Shown: positions 1 through 7,948 of the stretch, piece after piece
Position numbering within the stretch: position 1 is the stretch's first letter
Layout of the letters: each line of letters opens with the position of its first letter
Assembly (NCBI GenBank): GCA_036939755.1
Contig: JALLAZ010000051.1
Coordinates: 1-27,518 of the forward strand
Direction of reading: 5' to 3'
Source of the DNA: Stephanodiscus triporus
Lineage: Eukaryota; Bacillariophyta; Thalassiosirophyceae; Thalassiosirales; Thalassiosiraceae
DNA: 27,518 nt
Position numbers and translations under genes: made by a program
Notes under the pieces: generated by a model
The model's input: the letters and a program-made list of their open reading frames with translations, nothing else
What the model was told of the DNA's origin: nothing
Databases searched by the model: none

Positions 1-103
1 ACCATAAAAAATTGCCAAACGTTACAAACTGATCCAGCTAGGATCAAAACCAGTCCCCTCTCCCCGTTCAAAGATGGCAACGTCGATGAAGACGACATCT
101 GCC

Positions 104-783
104 TCATCGCATCGTGGTTGCCGTCCGTTCCAGCATCCTCCCCATCGATTCCGCATGCCGCGTCCGCAAGCGACGACGACCCACGCCCGGTCCTACCCCT
201 GGACCGACGGTCGCTGCCGCGCCTTTTTTCGAGCGCACCGGCCACCCCCCCTCCCCTTCCTCGTTGTCGTCGTATTCCAAAAACGGTGAAATGACGCCCC
301 GTCCCAACGTCTTCTTCCCGCCATCAACGATGACGACGATGTCGTCGTCGTCGTCGTCATCGTCATCACGTCGCATTCGTCCCGACGATGTCACTCCGAC
401 TTCCCTCTCCTCCCCCCCTCCTCCTCCTCTTTTCCGCCCGACGATAATATCCTGCGCATGACCGCGTCCCGACCCTCGAGGAGCTTGTCGTGCACAAGAC
501 GCTCGCGCTCAAGGTCCCGCGTCAGCCTCACCCTCTCGTACTCCTCCCTCACCGCCACGTCGTCATTCGCCGATGACGACGTCGTCGATGTTGTTCGATC
601 GGGGGGGATCGACGAACGACGACGACGACAACTTTGCGGCACGTGACCGCCGACGCCGACGCCGGCGGGGGGGACGATGGGCCGAAGGACGGCGCGATCA
701 GGCACGCTTTCAGCAGTCATTTTTCGTTCGTTCCTCCCCGGCCTTTTTTTGTTTTTTTTGGAGTAATCATAGGACGATGTCAC
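104..783 (-). CDS. Possible hypothetical protein locus, exon structure unresolved
   Basis: Two overlapping minus-strand ORFs in different frames look partly protein-like. The ORF at 783-391 (130 aa) has a charged, helix-prone stretch (AVREEYERVRLTRDLERER and following) before a Glu/Gly-rich end. The ORF at 394-104 (96 aa) holds an acidic run and then a better-mixed stretch beginning IVVIVDGGKK. They could be two exons of one gene, but I could not find a convincing donor/acceptor pair joining them. The antisense strand is also nearly stop-free because the DNA is GC-rich and repetitive, so coding status is uncertain. I recognise no family. A further open minus frame runs off the left edge of the window, so the gene could be partial. 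Confidence 0.25.
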
Positions 784-925
784 GCCATCATCCCAACTCC
801 CTTGGGGGTGGTGTGTGTGGCGACCTACCTTTCTTTTACTTGATACCAGTACTCAGAAGATAGAAATAATTTGGCAAAATAGGTAAAATATACAGGTATG
901 AAGGTTAGGCTGTCCAAACTACTGA

Positions 926-1753
926 GTGGTGATTTTTCCAAAGAGTGAGTCACTGTTCTCGTTTGTTTGCTCTTTCATCCGATACCCTCACACCTCCTTT
1001 GCAGTCTACGTTAAAAAAAAGCAGTATTTTGACCAGGAGAGGATCGACGGGGCTACCAAGATCGACAAGCGGGCGGAGTCGGCTCACGAGCTGCTTGGTG
1101 CTTCGTCCCGAGTCCGGGAAGCCGCGGCCGACGATTCCTACAAGACTCTTGCCTCGAAGAAGTCGAAGGGGAAGATCGTGCAATCGGTTGCGGACCCAAT
1201 CCTTCGCAGGTCCGCCGAGAGTGAGGGATGGCTCGCTCAGAGCAACCATCTCCTCCACAATGGCGTCACTACGAGCCAGTTCCTCGAGCTCGAGGGCGCC
1301 ATCTCGGCAATCGAGCGCCAGAATGGCGGTTCGACGATGACCGCCGAGTATGGCAATCTCTCGGACGACCGAGCTGCGGTGCAGCGGTCGCGGAATACAA
1401 GGATCCACGACCTTCCTTCAAGCGACGAGAGGAGGGGGATCGGAACAAGTCCGGAGGCGAGCAGGAGGACCGAGAACCCTCCTCTCTGCCTCTTCGATAC
1501 TCCCGAGTGGATGAGGAGGGAGAGGAAGGTCAAGATTGGACGTGTCACGACGTTGGCGACCCAGAAGATGATCGACCCTTCCGTGCCAAGATCCGAGCGG
1601 AACAAGGCCTTCGTCGTCCACGACAGGCTGGCGACGGGCAACCCGGCATTCGTCAGCACGGTTGTAAACCTAATGCCGACTCTGCCGGGAAGTCAGGATC
1701 TCTTGGAAGCCTGCATGACGCAGGTTTCACTAGAGAATAGTAACCGTAAATAA
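926..1753 (+). CDS. Hypothetical protein, 275 aa, family not recognised
   Basis: An open frame of 275 codons, hydrophilic and rich in charged residues, ending just before an AT-rich spacer. The middle (from YFDQERIDGATK to about residue 130) looks helical, and the C-terminal part has better-mixed sequence (FDTPEWMRRERKVKIGRV). The start is doubtful. A pyrimidine-rich stretch ending in TTTGCAG at about 996-1003 looks like a splice acceptor, so residues 1-26 may be intronic. In that case a small upstream exon with an ATG at 898 could join in phase through a weak donor at about 929. It lies tail to tail with the transposase and could be cargo or part of a mobile element, but nothing in it shows this. 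No domain or function is claimed. Confidence 0.4.
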   Translation: MVIFPKSESLFSFVCSFIRYPHTSFAVYVKKKQYFDQERIDGATKIDKRAESAHELLGASSRVREAAADDSYKTLASKKSKGKIVQSVADPILRRSAESEGWLAQSNHLLHNGVTTSQFLELEGAISAIERQNGGSTMTAEYGNLSDDRAAVQRSRNTRIHDLPSSDERRGIGTSPEASRRTENPPLCLFDTPEWMRRERKVKIGRVTTLATQKMIDPSVPRSERNKAFVVHDRLATGNPAFVSTVVNLMPTLPGSQDLLEACMTQVSLENSNRK

Positions 1754-1805
1754 TAACATCTAATTCATATAATTGATCTCAATATGCATAATATATATTA
1801 TAATA
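1754..1805. other. AT-rich spacer between convergent ORFs
   Basis: A short, strongly AT-rich stretch (TA-rich runs around 1790-1805) separates the end of the 926-1753 ORF from the stop of the transposase. Its composition contrasts sharply with the GC-rich flanks. It may carry the 3' ends of both transcripts or one transposon edge, but I found no clear terminal inverted repeat in it. Confidence 0.4.
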
Positions 1806-3371
1806 CTAGTTATCTGGAAAACCAACGTGAATAAAGTAGTTCTTGAACGTCGGCATGTCGCCGATTATTTCTCCGATTTTTGCGACGAGTTCGACGACAG
1901 TCTCGACGCCATGAACGTCCATCTGCATCCGAGTTTGGAGTGTATTAAAAACATATTCGATAGCTCCATCGCATGACCAATATGGGGCACGAAAGACAAC
2001 TCGATGCCCACGTTCGACCACCAAGTTTAGCACCGCCGGATGACGATGGATATTCAGGTTATCCATCGTCAGAAGGAACGATCTCTCGGGGCGATGCTCA
2101 GCAAGCCAATCAAACAACTCCAATAAAAAGTTGTAGAACCGAAATAGATCGGTTCCCCCTTCAACAAAGCACCTGTGAAAGGAGAACGCCTGGCCATCTC
2201 TCTCGTCGCCGGAGATGGCCATCAAAAGGCTCACACTCCCCTCGCCCTTTTTGTACTTACCCCTCGCATCGCACCTCTTCTCCCGAATCACCTTCCCGTA
2301 CTTACGGTTCTGCGACTCGAGCTTGTAATTGCTCTCGTCGAGATCAATAATATCCCTTGTGCTCTCGCCCAAAACTCCTTCCGGGTACTCCGCGTGCCAG
2401 TACTGTTCGCGCTTGAACAGATTGATATCAAAATAGGCACAGTCGGAGGTCGTCGAGCCAACCTTCCGATGCAACCCGAGCCTATTCTCGGCACGACCGA
2501 TCTGCGAACGAGAATAGGGTGGATTTTCGGGGTTCATGTTGTGCACATACGCACGTACCTCGTCGATATAGGCCTTCGGGCGAACCATCCGATAAATGGC
2601 GAGATTAGCGAGATCCTGCCCGTTGACCTCCCTCTCCGAGAAGCGGTTGCCCGTTGCCCGCTTGCACAAAGTGGTTCCCTCGTTGTTGAACGACTGGATC
2701 CATCGTCGGCAAGTCTTCCAGCAAGGGAACAGCTTCTGGTCCCTCAGCTCGGCGACCCACGGAGAGTTGTGAAGGTCGACTCCATTTTGCCAGAGGGAAA
2801 TGACCTGATCCCTCATTTCGGGTGGATACGGATTCCCTCCCCGGCTAGGATGGGGCTTTTCCTCGGTCCGGGTGCCATTAGGAGGGCGGACGGGTGGACG
2901 ATGGATAACAATATCCTTCACCGCGAACATGAAGTGCGTTGGATCTGGCGGGCGGCGGCGGAAGACCTCGTCGAGTGTGGTGTGGAGTCGACGGCTCGTG
3001 GCGTCGACGGCGGTGAAAACGAAGCGGCGCCAAGGGGGCCGATTGTCGATGGGGTTGAGAGGGAGCGACTGCACGAAGGGCGTCGTCTCCGGTCGATGGG
3101 CGGCGGAGGGGGAGAGCGTCGGATCCAATGGAGGAGGGGGGGGCGGAAAAATTATGGTTGCCTCTCTTTGGCTTACTTCTGCCGTGGAGCGTAGAGGCTC
3201 CAAGGTAGGAATCATATGGCGGGGAAAAAAAAGATTTTTCCCGCTGAAAGTGGGAAATATCCCGGTAGAGGTGGGAAAAAACCCACTTCGGATCTGCGGG
3301 ACAATTGTACTGGGCACTGTAGTATCAGGGACTCCCGATACTGCTGTTTTACCGGATACCGATTTTATCAA
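1806..3371 (-). CDS. Tc1/mariner-IS630-type DDE transposase (DD34E)
   Basis: A 521-codon ORF read as the transposase of a DNA transposon that excises and inserts at TA dinucleotides. The DDE_3-like catalytic core is visible: a first Asp in IIDLDES (D343 or D345), the second in LLTMDNLNIH (D437), and Glu in GAIEYVFNTL (E472). There are exactly 34 residues between the last two, the DD34E spacing of Tc1-like enzymes. A helix-turn-helix-like region lies at about 181-250 (PPEMRDQVISLWQNGVDL, then CWKTCRRWIQSF). The frame has no stop or frameshift, so the copy may be intact. The first about 52 residues overlap hairpin-rich, probably non-coding DNA and a Pro-rich stretch follows, so Met53 (at 3215) or a later Met is a likelier start. 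Matching terminal inverted repeats were not found by eye. Confidence 0.85.
   Translation of the reverse strand: MIKSVSGKTAVSGVPDTTVPSTIVPQIRSGFFPTSTGIFPTFSGKNLFFPRHMIPTLEPLRSTAEVSQREATIIFPPPPPPLDPTLSPSAAHRPETTPFVQSLPLNPIDNRPPWRRFVFTAVDATSRRLHTTLDEVFRRRPPDPTHFMFAVKDIVIHRPPVRPPNGTRTEEKPHPSRGGNPYPPEMRDQVISLWQNGVDLHNSPWVAELRDQKLFPCWKTCRRWIQSFNNEGTTLCKRATGNRFSEREVNGQDLANLAIYRMVRPKAYIDEVRAYVHNMNPENPPYSRSQIGRAENRLGLHRKVGSTTSDCAYFDINLFKREQYWHAEYPEGVLGESTRDIIDLDESNYKLESQNRKYGKVIREKRCDARGKYKKGEGSVSLLMAISGDERDGQAFSFHRCFVEGGTDLFRFYNFLLELFDWLAEHRPERSFLLTMDNLNIHRHPAVLNLVVERGHRVVFRAPYWSCDGAIEYVFNTLQTRMQMDVHGVETVVELVAKIGEIIGDMPTFKNYFIHVGFPDN
3215..3335. repeat. Cluster of small hairpins at the transposase 5' side
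   Basis: Four inverted repeats lie close together: an imperfect one at 3219-3244 (GCGGGG...CCCGC around A/T runs), a GGG/CCC pair at about 3251-3263, GTGGG-A6-CCCAC at about 3271-3286, and AGTATC-A-GGG-ACT-CCC-GATACT at about 3321-3342 (9-bp arms, one bulge). They share the GTGGGAAA motif. Such clusters are typical of subterminal transposon DNA where transposase or host factors bind, which is inference here. They support a transposase start downstream of this block. Confidence 0.5.
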
Positions 3372-4116
3372 AAAAATATCATCCTATGACTCCGACCCGT
3401 ATGTAAGTAGATTTTAGGCATGTGTGTACACGGCTGTTTTCCCTCCCACCGTCCGCCGCCGAGCCACACCTCCAAACACACTCACCGACCATAATTTTTT
3501 CCTCTCGGGAAAGGTAGCAGTGTGTAAGTGCGCGAAATGATGCCTCAAAAAAATTCTTTTTGAGAGCGGCGCCGTCCGTCCATGAGATACGTTCCTCGTC
3601 CTCCCCCCCCTCCCCTCTCGGCGGGGGGAGACCTGTAAACCCCTCAGGGCGGCTGCACCTTTTTTTCGCGATTCCAAATCATTGGGTGCCTGGTGCGGTG
3701 CCCCCCTCCCTCCCCCCCCCCCCCCTCCATCGCCTCGGCGGTTTGGGACGACGGCAAATACTCCCTCTCTCCGCATCCGTCGTCGCCCGCGTCGTATTGT
3801 ATTCGGCGGCACGCGTTGTCCCATTTTCCACCGCGCGGACGAAAGGTCGGAATATCGTCGTACGGGGGTGGTGGGGGGGGGGGGGAGAGGGGCCGCCACA
3901 TCACCACCACCCATCATGGTTGGATTTCGCGGGAGTTGTCTATATCTCGATTCCGTCATCTCGAGAAAATGAACGCGGAGATCTTCTGGGTGTCACGAAA
4001 TGATAGTCCATGGCATGGGTGCGTTCGTCTAATCCTCCCCCGTTTTCGTCGCCCTCTCTCTCTCTCCCGTCCCCAATTTTTTCGCACAGGAAGAACGCAC
4101 GAACAAACACAGCGCC
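3372..4116. promoter_or_regulatory. Upstream region of RPL13A, with possible 5'UTR intron
   Basis: No convincing gene. It holds a long C tract (about 3701-3725) and a long G tract (about 3864-3892), which are complementary. Just before the RPL13A start, a CT-rich stretch ending TTCGCACAG at 4081-4089 looks like a splice acceptor, and a GT at 4019 would give a 71-bp intron within the 5'UTR. Leader introns are common in ribosomal protein genes of many eukaryotes. The exact donor is a guess. ORFs here on both strands are low-complexity. Confidence 0.35.
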
Positions 4117-4722
4117 ATGGTCCTCGAGAAGCCCGTCCTCATCGACTGCCGCGATCACCTCCACGGCCGTCTCTGCTCCATCGTCGCCAAGGAGCTCCTC
4201 GCCGGCCAGAAGGTCGTACTCGTGCGGACCGAGGAGATGGTCATCTCCGGCTCCCTCGTGCGCAACCAGACGAAGTACCAGTACTTCCGCCAGAAGCGCA
4301 TGAACACGAATCCCGTCCGCGGCCCGTTCCACTTCAAGAGCCCCGCGCGCATCGTGTGGCGGACGATACGGGGCATGGTCAACCAGAAGACGGCGCGGGG
4401 GCAGGCCGCGATCGGACGACTTAGCACCTTCGAGGGCATACCCCACCCGTACGACAAGATGAAGAGGAAGGTCGTGCCCGCCGCGCTGCGGTGCGTGCGA
4501 CTGAAGCCCGGGAGGAACTACACCAAGATGGGAGACCTCGCGAACAACGTCGGGTGGAAGCACAAGGACCTCGTCGACAAGCTCGAGGACAAGCGCCGCG
4601 CGAAGAGCGAGGTTTACCACCAGAAGAAGAAGGCGGCCGCCGCGCTGAGGGAGAAGGCCGTGGAGGCGGCGAGCGCGGAACTCGCCAAGGTCAACGAGGT
4701 CCTCGCCGCGGCTGGCTACTGA
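4117..4722 (+). CDS. RPL13A: 60S ribosomal protein L13a (uL13)
   Basis: A single-exon gene of 201 aa, the usual length for eukaryotic uL13, a component of the large ribosomal subunit. The whole protein matches the family: an N-terminal nucleotide-fold-like core starting VLIDCRDHLHGRLCSIVAKE, then KVVLVRTEEMVISG, the basic RNA-binding stretch RGPFHFKSPARIVWRTIRGM, KTARGQAA, and the C-terminal YTKMGDLANNVGWKHKDLV followed by the Lys/Ala-rich eukaryotic helix extension. The start ATG follows a probable leader-intron acceptor by 27 bases and begins MVLEKPV, as expected. Strong use of GC-ending codons fits high expression. It sits alone on the plus strand between two transposon-like regions. Confidence 0.97.
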   Translation: MVLEKPVLIDCRDHLHGRLCSIVAKELLAGQKVVLVRTEEMVISGSLVRNQTKYQYFRQKRMNTNPVRGPFHFKSPARIVWRTIRGMVNQKTARGQAAIGRLSTFEGIPHPYDKMKRKVVPAALRCVRLKPGRNYTKMGDLANNVGWKHKDLVDKLEDKRRAKSEVYHQKKKAAAALREKAVEAASAELAKVNEVLAAAGY

Positions 4723-4986
4723 GGAGGAGGGCGATGGATCGGATCGTGTTTTGTGTACGATCTGTATAAGAGGTACTCTAAGCTCTAATTTTAGTACAAT
4801 ATATACTATTTCATATAATTGTTGTTCGTATATTGTTGCCTCCCGAAACTTTATGAGTTCTGATACATTCTCTGTGAATAGTTGTCTCACCATGTCGCTT
4901 GTTTGTTCCAAATCCTGTGTACGACTTGCATATAACACATTCTCATTCTCTGTTCGGTGGAGATACGGAATTTCTGTTCTGGAATA
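4723..4986. other. RPL13A 3' flank, AT-rich, no gene seen
   Basis: About 260 bases of mostly AT-rich sequence with no credible ORF. It presumably holds the RPL13A 3'UTR and polyadenylation site, though no clear AATAAA is visible. It ends with TA at 4985-4986, directly before the inverted repeat that opens the MITE-like element. Confidence 0.4.
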
Positions 4987-5071
4987 GTAACGTTATAAAA
5001 ATATAACAGTCAAAATGGTTATAAAAATATAACAGCCATACCAAAAAATGGTTATAAAATATAACAGCCGT

Positions 5072-5105
5072 TACCATAAACTGACCGTGTGGTCAGTTTA
5101 TGGTA
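5072..5105. repeat. Perfect 15-bp inverted repeat with GTGT loop
   Basis: Arms at 5072-5086 (TACCATAAACTGACC) and 5091-5105 are exact reverse complements, separated by GTGT. It lies inside the MITE-like element after its palindrome units. A perfect arm of this length suggests selection, recent origin, or an internal end of a nested element. No T-run follows, so a transcription terminator is unlikely. Confidence 0.85.
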
Positions 5106-5209
5106 TTCACGGCTTAGAGGCGCGCAGCATCCCTGTGTGATTTACACCACCTACCCCAACCCCCCCCTGCGCGCGCAACCCTAACTGTCGGGGGCAACTG
5201 GTGCCTCAC

Positions 5210-5337
5210 CCTAACGCGGGGCGGCCGCACGCAACCTAACCATCGGGGCGGCCGCACGCAACCCTAACCATCGGGGCGGCCGCACGCAACCCTAACCATC
5301 AGGGCGGCGTCATGCAACCCTAACCTCGGGGCGGTCG
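5210..5337. repeat. 28-bp tandem repeat with CCCTAA telomere-like motif
   Basis: The unit is CCCTAACCATCGGGGCGGCC followed by GCACGCAA (28 bp). Copies run at 5235-5261 (27 bp, one C missing), 5262-5289 and 5290-5317 (about three changes), with partial units at about 5210-5234 and 5318-5337. The unit contains a NotI-type GCGGCCGC and the hexamer CCCTAA. Looser CCCTAA copies occur upstream (about 5177-5214). CCCTAA/TTAGGG is the telomere hexamer of many eukaryotes, but here it is interspersed, not a pure array. Confidence 0.85.
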
Positions 5338-5470
5338 TTTCGGTCGAAGTCGCTCGACGAAAATTATGGGGACCAGCGTGCTACCGAGGTGTGACAAATG
5401 ACCTCTGAAATAATTTTTATAGCTGTCATAAATTAGAACAAAAAGTGATGTCATTTTTTTATAACGTTAT

Positions 5471-5890
5471 TAAAATATAACGAGTTGAACAATTCCCGTT
5501 CGGTGTATTCAGTGACGAAGTTTTCAGCGCTCGTAGGGAGAGTCTCAAAGGAGCAGGGTGGGCACATTTCGTCTCCGCTGTCCCCATAGTGAGATTACTC
5601 AGCAGCTCACTCTTCTTCGTCCGCTCTCTAGAGACCGGGTCCTTGCTGCTGCTGCTGCTGCTGGCGATGCCTAGTACGACTTGACGCGGCAGCTGCTGCG
5701 ATCGACAGTCGCCATCATTGTTGGCGCAACTGTACCGCCCGTCAGCGGCTTCGTCTTCGCCTTTATTCACCTTTTGCTTCTCCTCCCTTGATTTCATATT
5801 CACGTCTTCCTATTAGCTCCCTACGACGAATGCCTCCTTTTTCTGGGGAGAGTGACAAAAAAATTACCACGATAACAATTAGATACCGCT
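5471..5890. other. Intergenic stretch, no gene supported
   Basis: It follows the MITE-like element. A minus-strand ORF (5803-5459, 114 aa) is Ser-rich because of a CTG run near 5643-5660 and overlaps the transposon end. I do not consider it a gene. No RNA gene or other repeat was recognised. Confidence 0.4.
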
Positions 5891-6060
5891 GGGCGTAAAC
5901 GTCCTAAGGGCGGTGCCGGGCGAGCCGGACAAGACGGAACTCACTTCCGTGACGCACGTTTACAGCCCGATGATACCGCTGATGCTCACGAAGGGCGCCG
6001 GCGTGAAGGGCGCCACGGGGGACATCCGTGCCTTGCCGTCAATGTATGCGACGAGGGTCT
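5891..6060 (+). pseudogene. Possible degenerate START-like domain fragment
   Basis: The plus frame from CTG 5889/5891 onward reads VNVLRAVPGEPDKTELTSVT, then HVYSPMIPLML, then GVKGATGDIRAL. The order (conserved beta strands with Asp/Glu, a Thr-x-Val/His strand, a Pro-rich turn, then a helix-initiating Gly) resembles the C-terminal half of START-type lipid-binding domains common in diatoms. A stop lies just upstream, no start ATG precedes the conserved part, and the frame turns into unrelated sequence after about 6040. I infer a relic or an exon of an unrecognised gene. The family assignment rests on pattern memory only and is weak. Confidence 0.3.
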
Positions 6061-6215
6061 GGTTAATGCGGAGTCTAAAGTTTTTCAGCCAATTACTCAG
6101 TATGCGAAATACTTTCCCGGCCACAGCCGACAGATTATTCTCGATTATCACCAGCGTACTTTGGCAGAGCTCCCTTTATGGTAGTTATTCCCGTCCTCCA
6201 CATCGCCGTCATTCG

Positions 6216-7603
6216 TCAGCCATATTCCCTCATCATTGCCAACCTATACGCGTCTTCCGACTCGAGGGCGTTGCCGCCATCAAGCCTATCTAGAACTCTG
6301 ATGACCACCGACGAAATGTCCGATCCCCAACGTCCCCAGCCGCACAGGAAACGCTGAAAATCGCACAGCGCCAACGCGACCGAGTCCTCGAGCTCGTCCA
6401 ACGTCGGTGGCCGGGCACGATGATCCCCCCCCCTCCCCATATCGTTTTCCAATTTGCGCACGAGCTGTTCGTGGTAACGACGCGTATATCCGCGGTAGTC
6501 GTCGGACGTGTCCCCTACCGCGACGCAGAAGAAGTAGGCCAGGTCGACCTGGCGCCACGCACGATATTCGTCGCAATTGTTTTTTTAATCATAAAAAAAA
6601 GGGCAGAGCAGAACGAAGAGGAGAGGTGGGGTGAGGATCCACGAGACATGGTTCATCGTCCATCGTTAATCGCACGTCATGGCACGGGACGATGGAATTA
6701 ACGGAGGGAAGAGATAGCGAAAGAAATGCACGGGGTATATCCACCCACCGACGGCGGCGCCCTGCCGCAATACTGAAAGTCGTACATGCCGACCTTTCCG
6801 ACGCCGCCGCCGCCTTCGTCGTCGTCGTCGTGGTCGAGGAAGAGCATGTTCGCGTCCTTGGCGTCCCCGTGGACGCAGCACTGCATGCCGTCCCTGCGCA
6901 GCCGTTCGTGTATCGCGCGAGCGGCGAGCTTCAGCCGTCCCTCCCACCCGCGATTCGACATGGACGCGTGCTCGTTCGGACGGGTGTCGAGGTGCCAGTA
7001 CGATCCGACCGGCTGTATCAGCCCCCGACGGATCATGTCGTCTAGGTCGACACACGACGACCACGTCGACGCGTGGAGCGTCGCGAGCCACGATAGGACG
7101 GATTGCACCCCGTCGTCGTCGTCGCGGAGGTTGCGCCGGGCCGGCGAGCCGTCGAGGACCGACATGCATATCGTGACCCGATCGTCGTCGTCGTCGTCGT
7201 TCTTCTCGACGTGATACGGCACGGGCATAGTCAGGCCGCGATCGTAAATCAGGGCCGGGGCCAGGTGCTCGTAAAAGTTGGCCTCGACCGCGTAGCTCGT
7301 CGCCTTACGCTGGTCCCCCGCGTCGCGCCTCTTCCTCGGGGGCGGCGTCACGCGCTTGACGATGAATCGTCGTCGACGTCGTCCGGGGACGTCGATCGAG
7401 ACCTCGTATACGTGGCCCATCCCGGCCCATAGCCGACATAGGGATTTGAACTCGACGTCGCCCTCGGATATCGTCGGCGACGATCCCGCCGACGCGGCAT
7501 CGCAGTCGTCGCCGCCGACGACGACGATGCCGCGTCCCGACTCGTGGCGTAATATCCTGGGTAGGCATATCCGGGCCAGGCGGGTGGCCTCGGCGCGATT
7601 CAT
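6216..7603 (-). CDS. EcKinase/APH-like phosphotransferase, 2 exons, 395 aa
   Basis: Exon 1 is 7603-6749 and exon 2 is 6548-6216. The 200-bp intron (GTGGGT...CCAG) is phase 0, and the join reads GRAPPS-VDLAYFF. Kinase-fold landmarks: a beta-3 Lys in FIVKRV (K83), a Glu in AVEANFYEHL (E107), the catalytic loop HGDAKDANMLF (H245, D247, N252) and the metal-binding YDFQYCG (D275). This order, with DLAYFF after DFQ and a helical C-terminus, matches ecdysteroid-kinase-like/DUF1679 proteins, which phosphorylate small molecules such as sterols or choline-like compounds. The substrate here is unknown. Asp runs (residues about 136-141, 161-164, 258-262) come from GAC/GTC repeats and probably form flexible loops. 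No signal peptide is seen, so it is probably cytosolic. Confidence 0.85.
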
Positions 7604-7948
7604 GCTCGGGGATGGACACAGCTAGCTACCTACCTAGCACCGACCGGTCGGAAGAGGAGGAGAGGGACGGTTGTCATTGTTCTCGGGGAGTGACAAAAAA
7701 TTACTACCATAAGTACCCCAAGCGCGGGCTCCCCCACAAAAAGGGAGGACCGAGGACCACCAAGGACAGACGACTTCAGACAACGGTAGCTAAAAATCAC
7801 ACAAGAGGAATCAATATATCATAATGTTGGCGCATCTCTAGCTCAACGCTCGGATCGATCCCGCAACGCAAGGTCGTGCATATCTACACACAGCATCATT
7901 GCCGAGGCGCAGCGAGCTCCCTGCGACCATCCGAATCGCAAGGGGGAG
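7604..7948. promoter_or_regulatory. Divergent intergenic region, kinase and JmjC genes
   Basis: About 345 bases between the start codons of two divergently transcribed genes, so both promoters should lie here. I see no clear TATA box or other named motif. A short plus ORF (7612-7824) is basic, featureless and not supported. Confidence 0.4.

Larger units (their letters stand above)
4987..5470. mobile_element. MITE-like non-autonomous DNA transposon, 484 bp
   Basis: The two ends are inverted repeats. The left end (TAACGTTATAAAAA from 4988) matches the reverse complement of the right end (5456-5469) for 14 bases, and 18 of 21 positions agree overall. Both ends are flanked by TA (4985-4986 and 5471-5472), the target duplication expected of Tc1/mariner-type elements. 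No protein is encoded. Inside are three copies of a GTTATA-A(n)-TATAAC palindrome unit (from about 4991, 5019 and 5051), a perfect 15-bp hairpin at 5072-5105 and a 28-bp tandem repeat. The TIRs do not obviously match the DD34E transposon next door, so the source of its transposase is unknown. Confidence 0.6.

Noticed and set aside
842..920. Possible terminal inverted repeat paired with about 3300-3400
   Set aside because: Only short patches (GGTAAAA and a few bases around it) agree. The match is too weak to define a transposon boundary.
2175..3194. Plus-strand ORF of 339 aa
   Set aside because: It lies antisense to the transposase, whose frame carries the DD34E motifs. The product is featureless and low-complexity at its end.
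3414..3959. Minus-strand ORF of 181 aa and overlapping plus ORFs
   Set aside because: Low-complexity Pro/Gly/Arg sequence generated by the poly-C and poly-G tracts. All frames are similarly open.
4985..5472. CRISPR-like array of the 28-bp repeats
   Set aside because: The units are directly adjacent without spacers and the context is eukaryotic. This is a simple tandem repeat.
5459..5803. Minus-strand ORF of 114 aa
   Set aside because: No recognisable domain, a Ser run from a CTG repeat, and its 3' end lies in the transposon terminus.
5960..6151. Minus-strand ORF of 63 aa
   Set aside because: It is the antisense of the START-like fragment, whose plus frame reads better.
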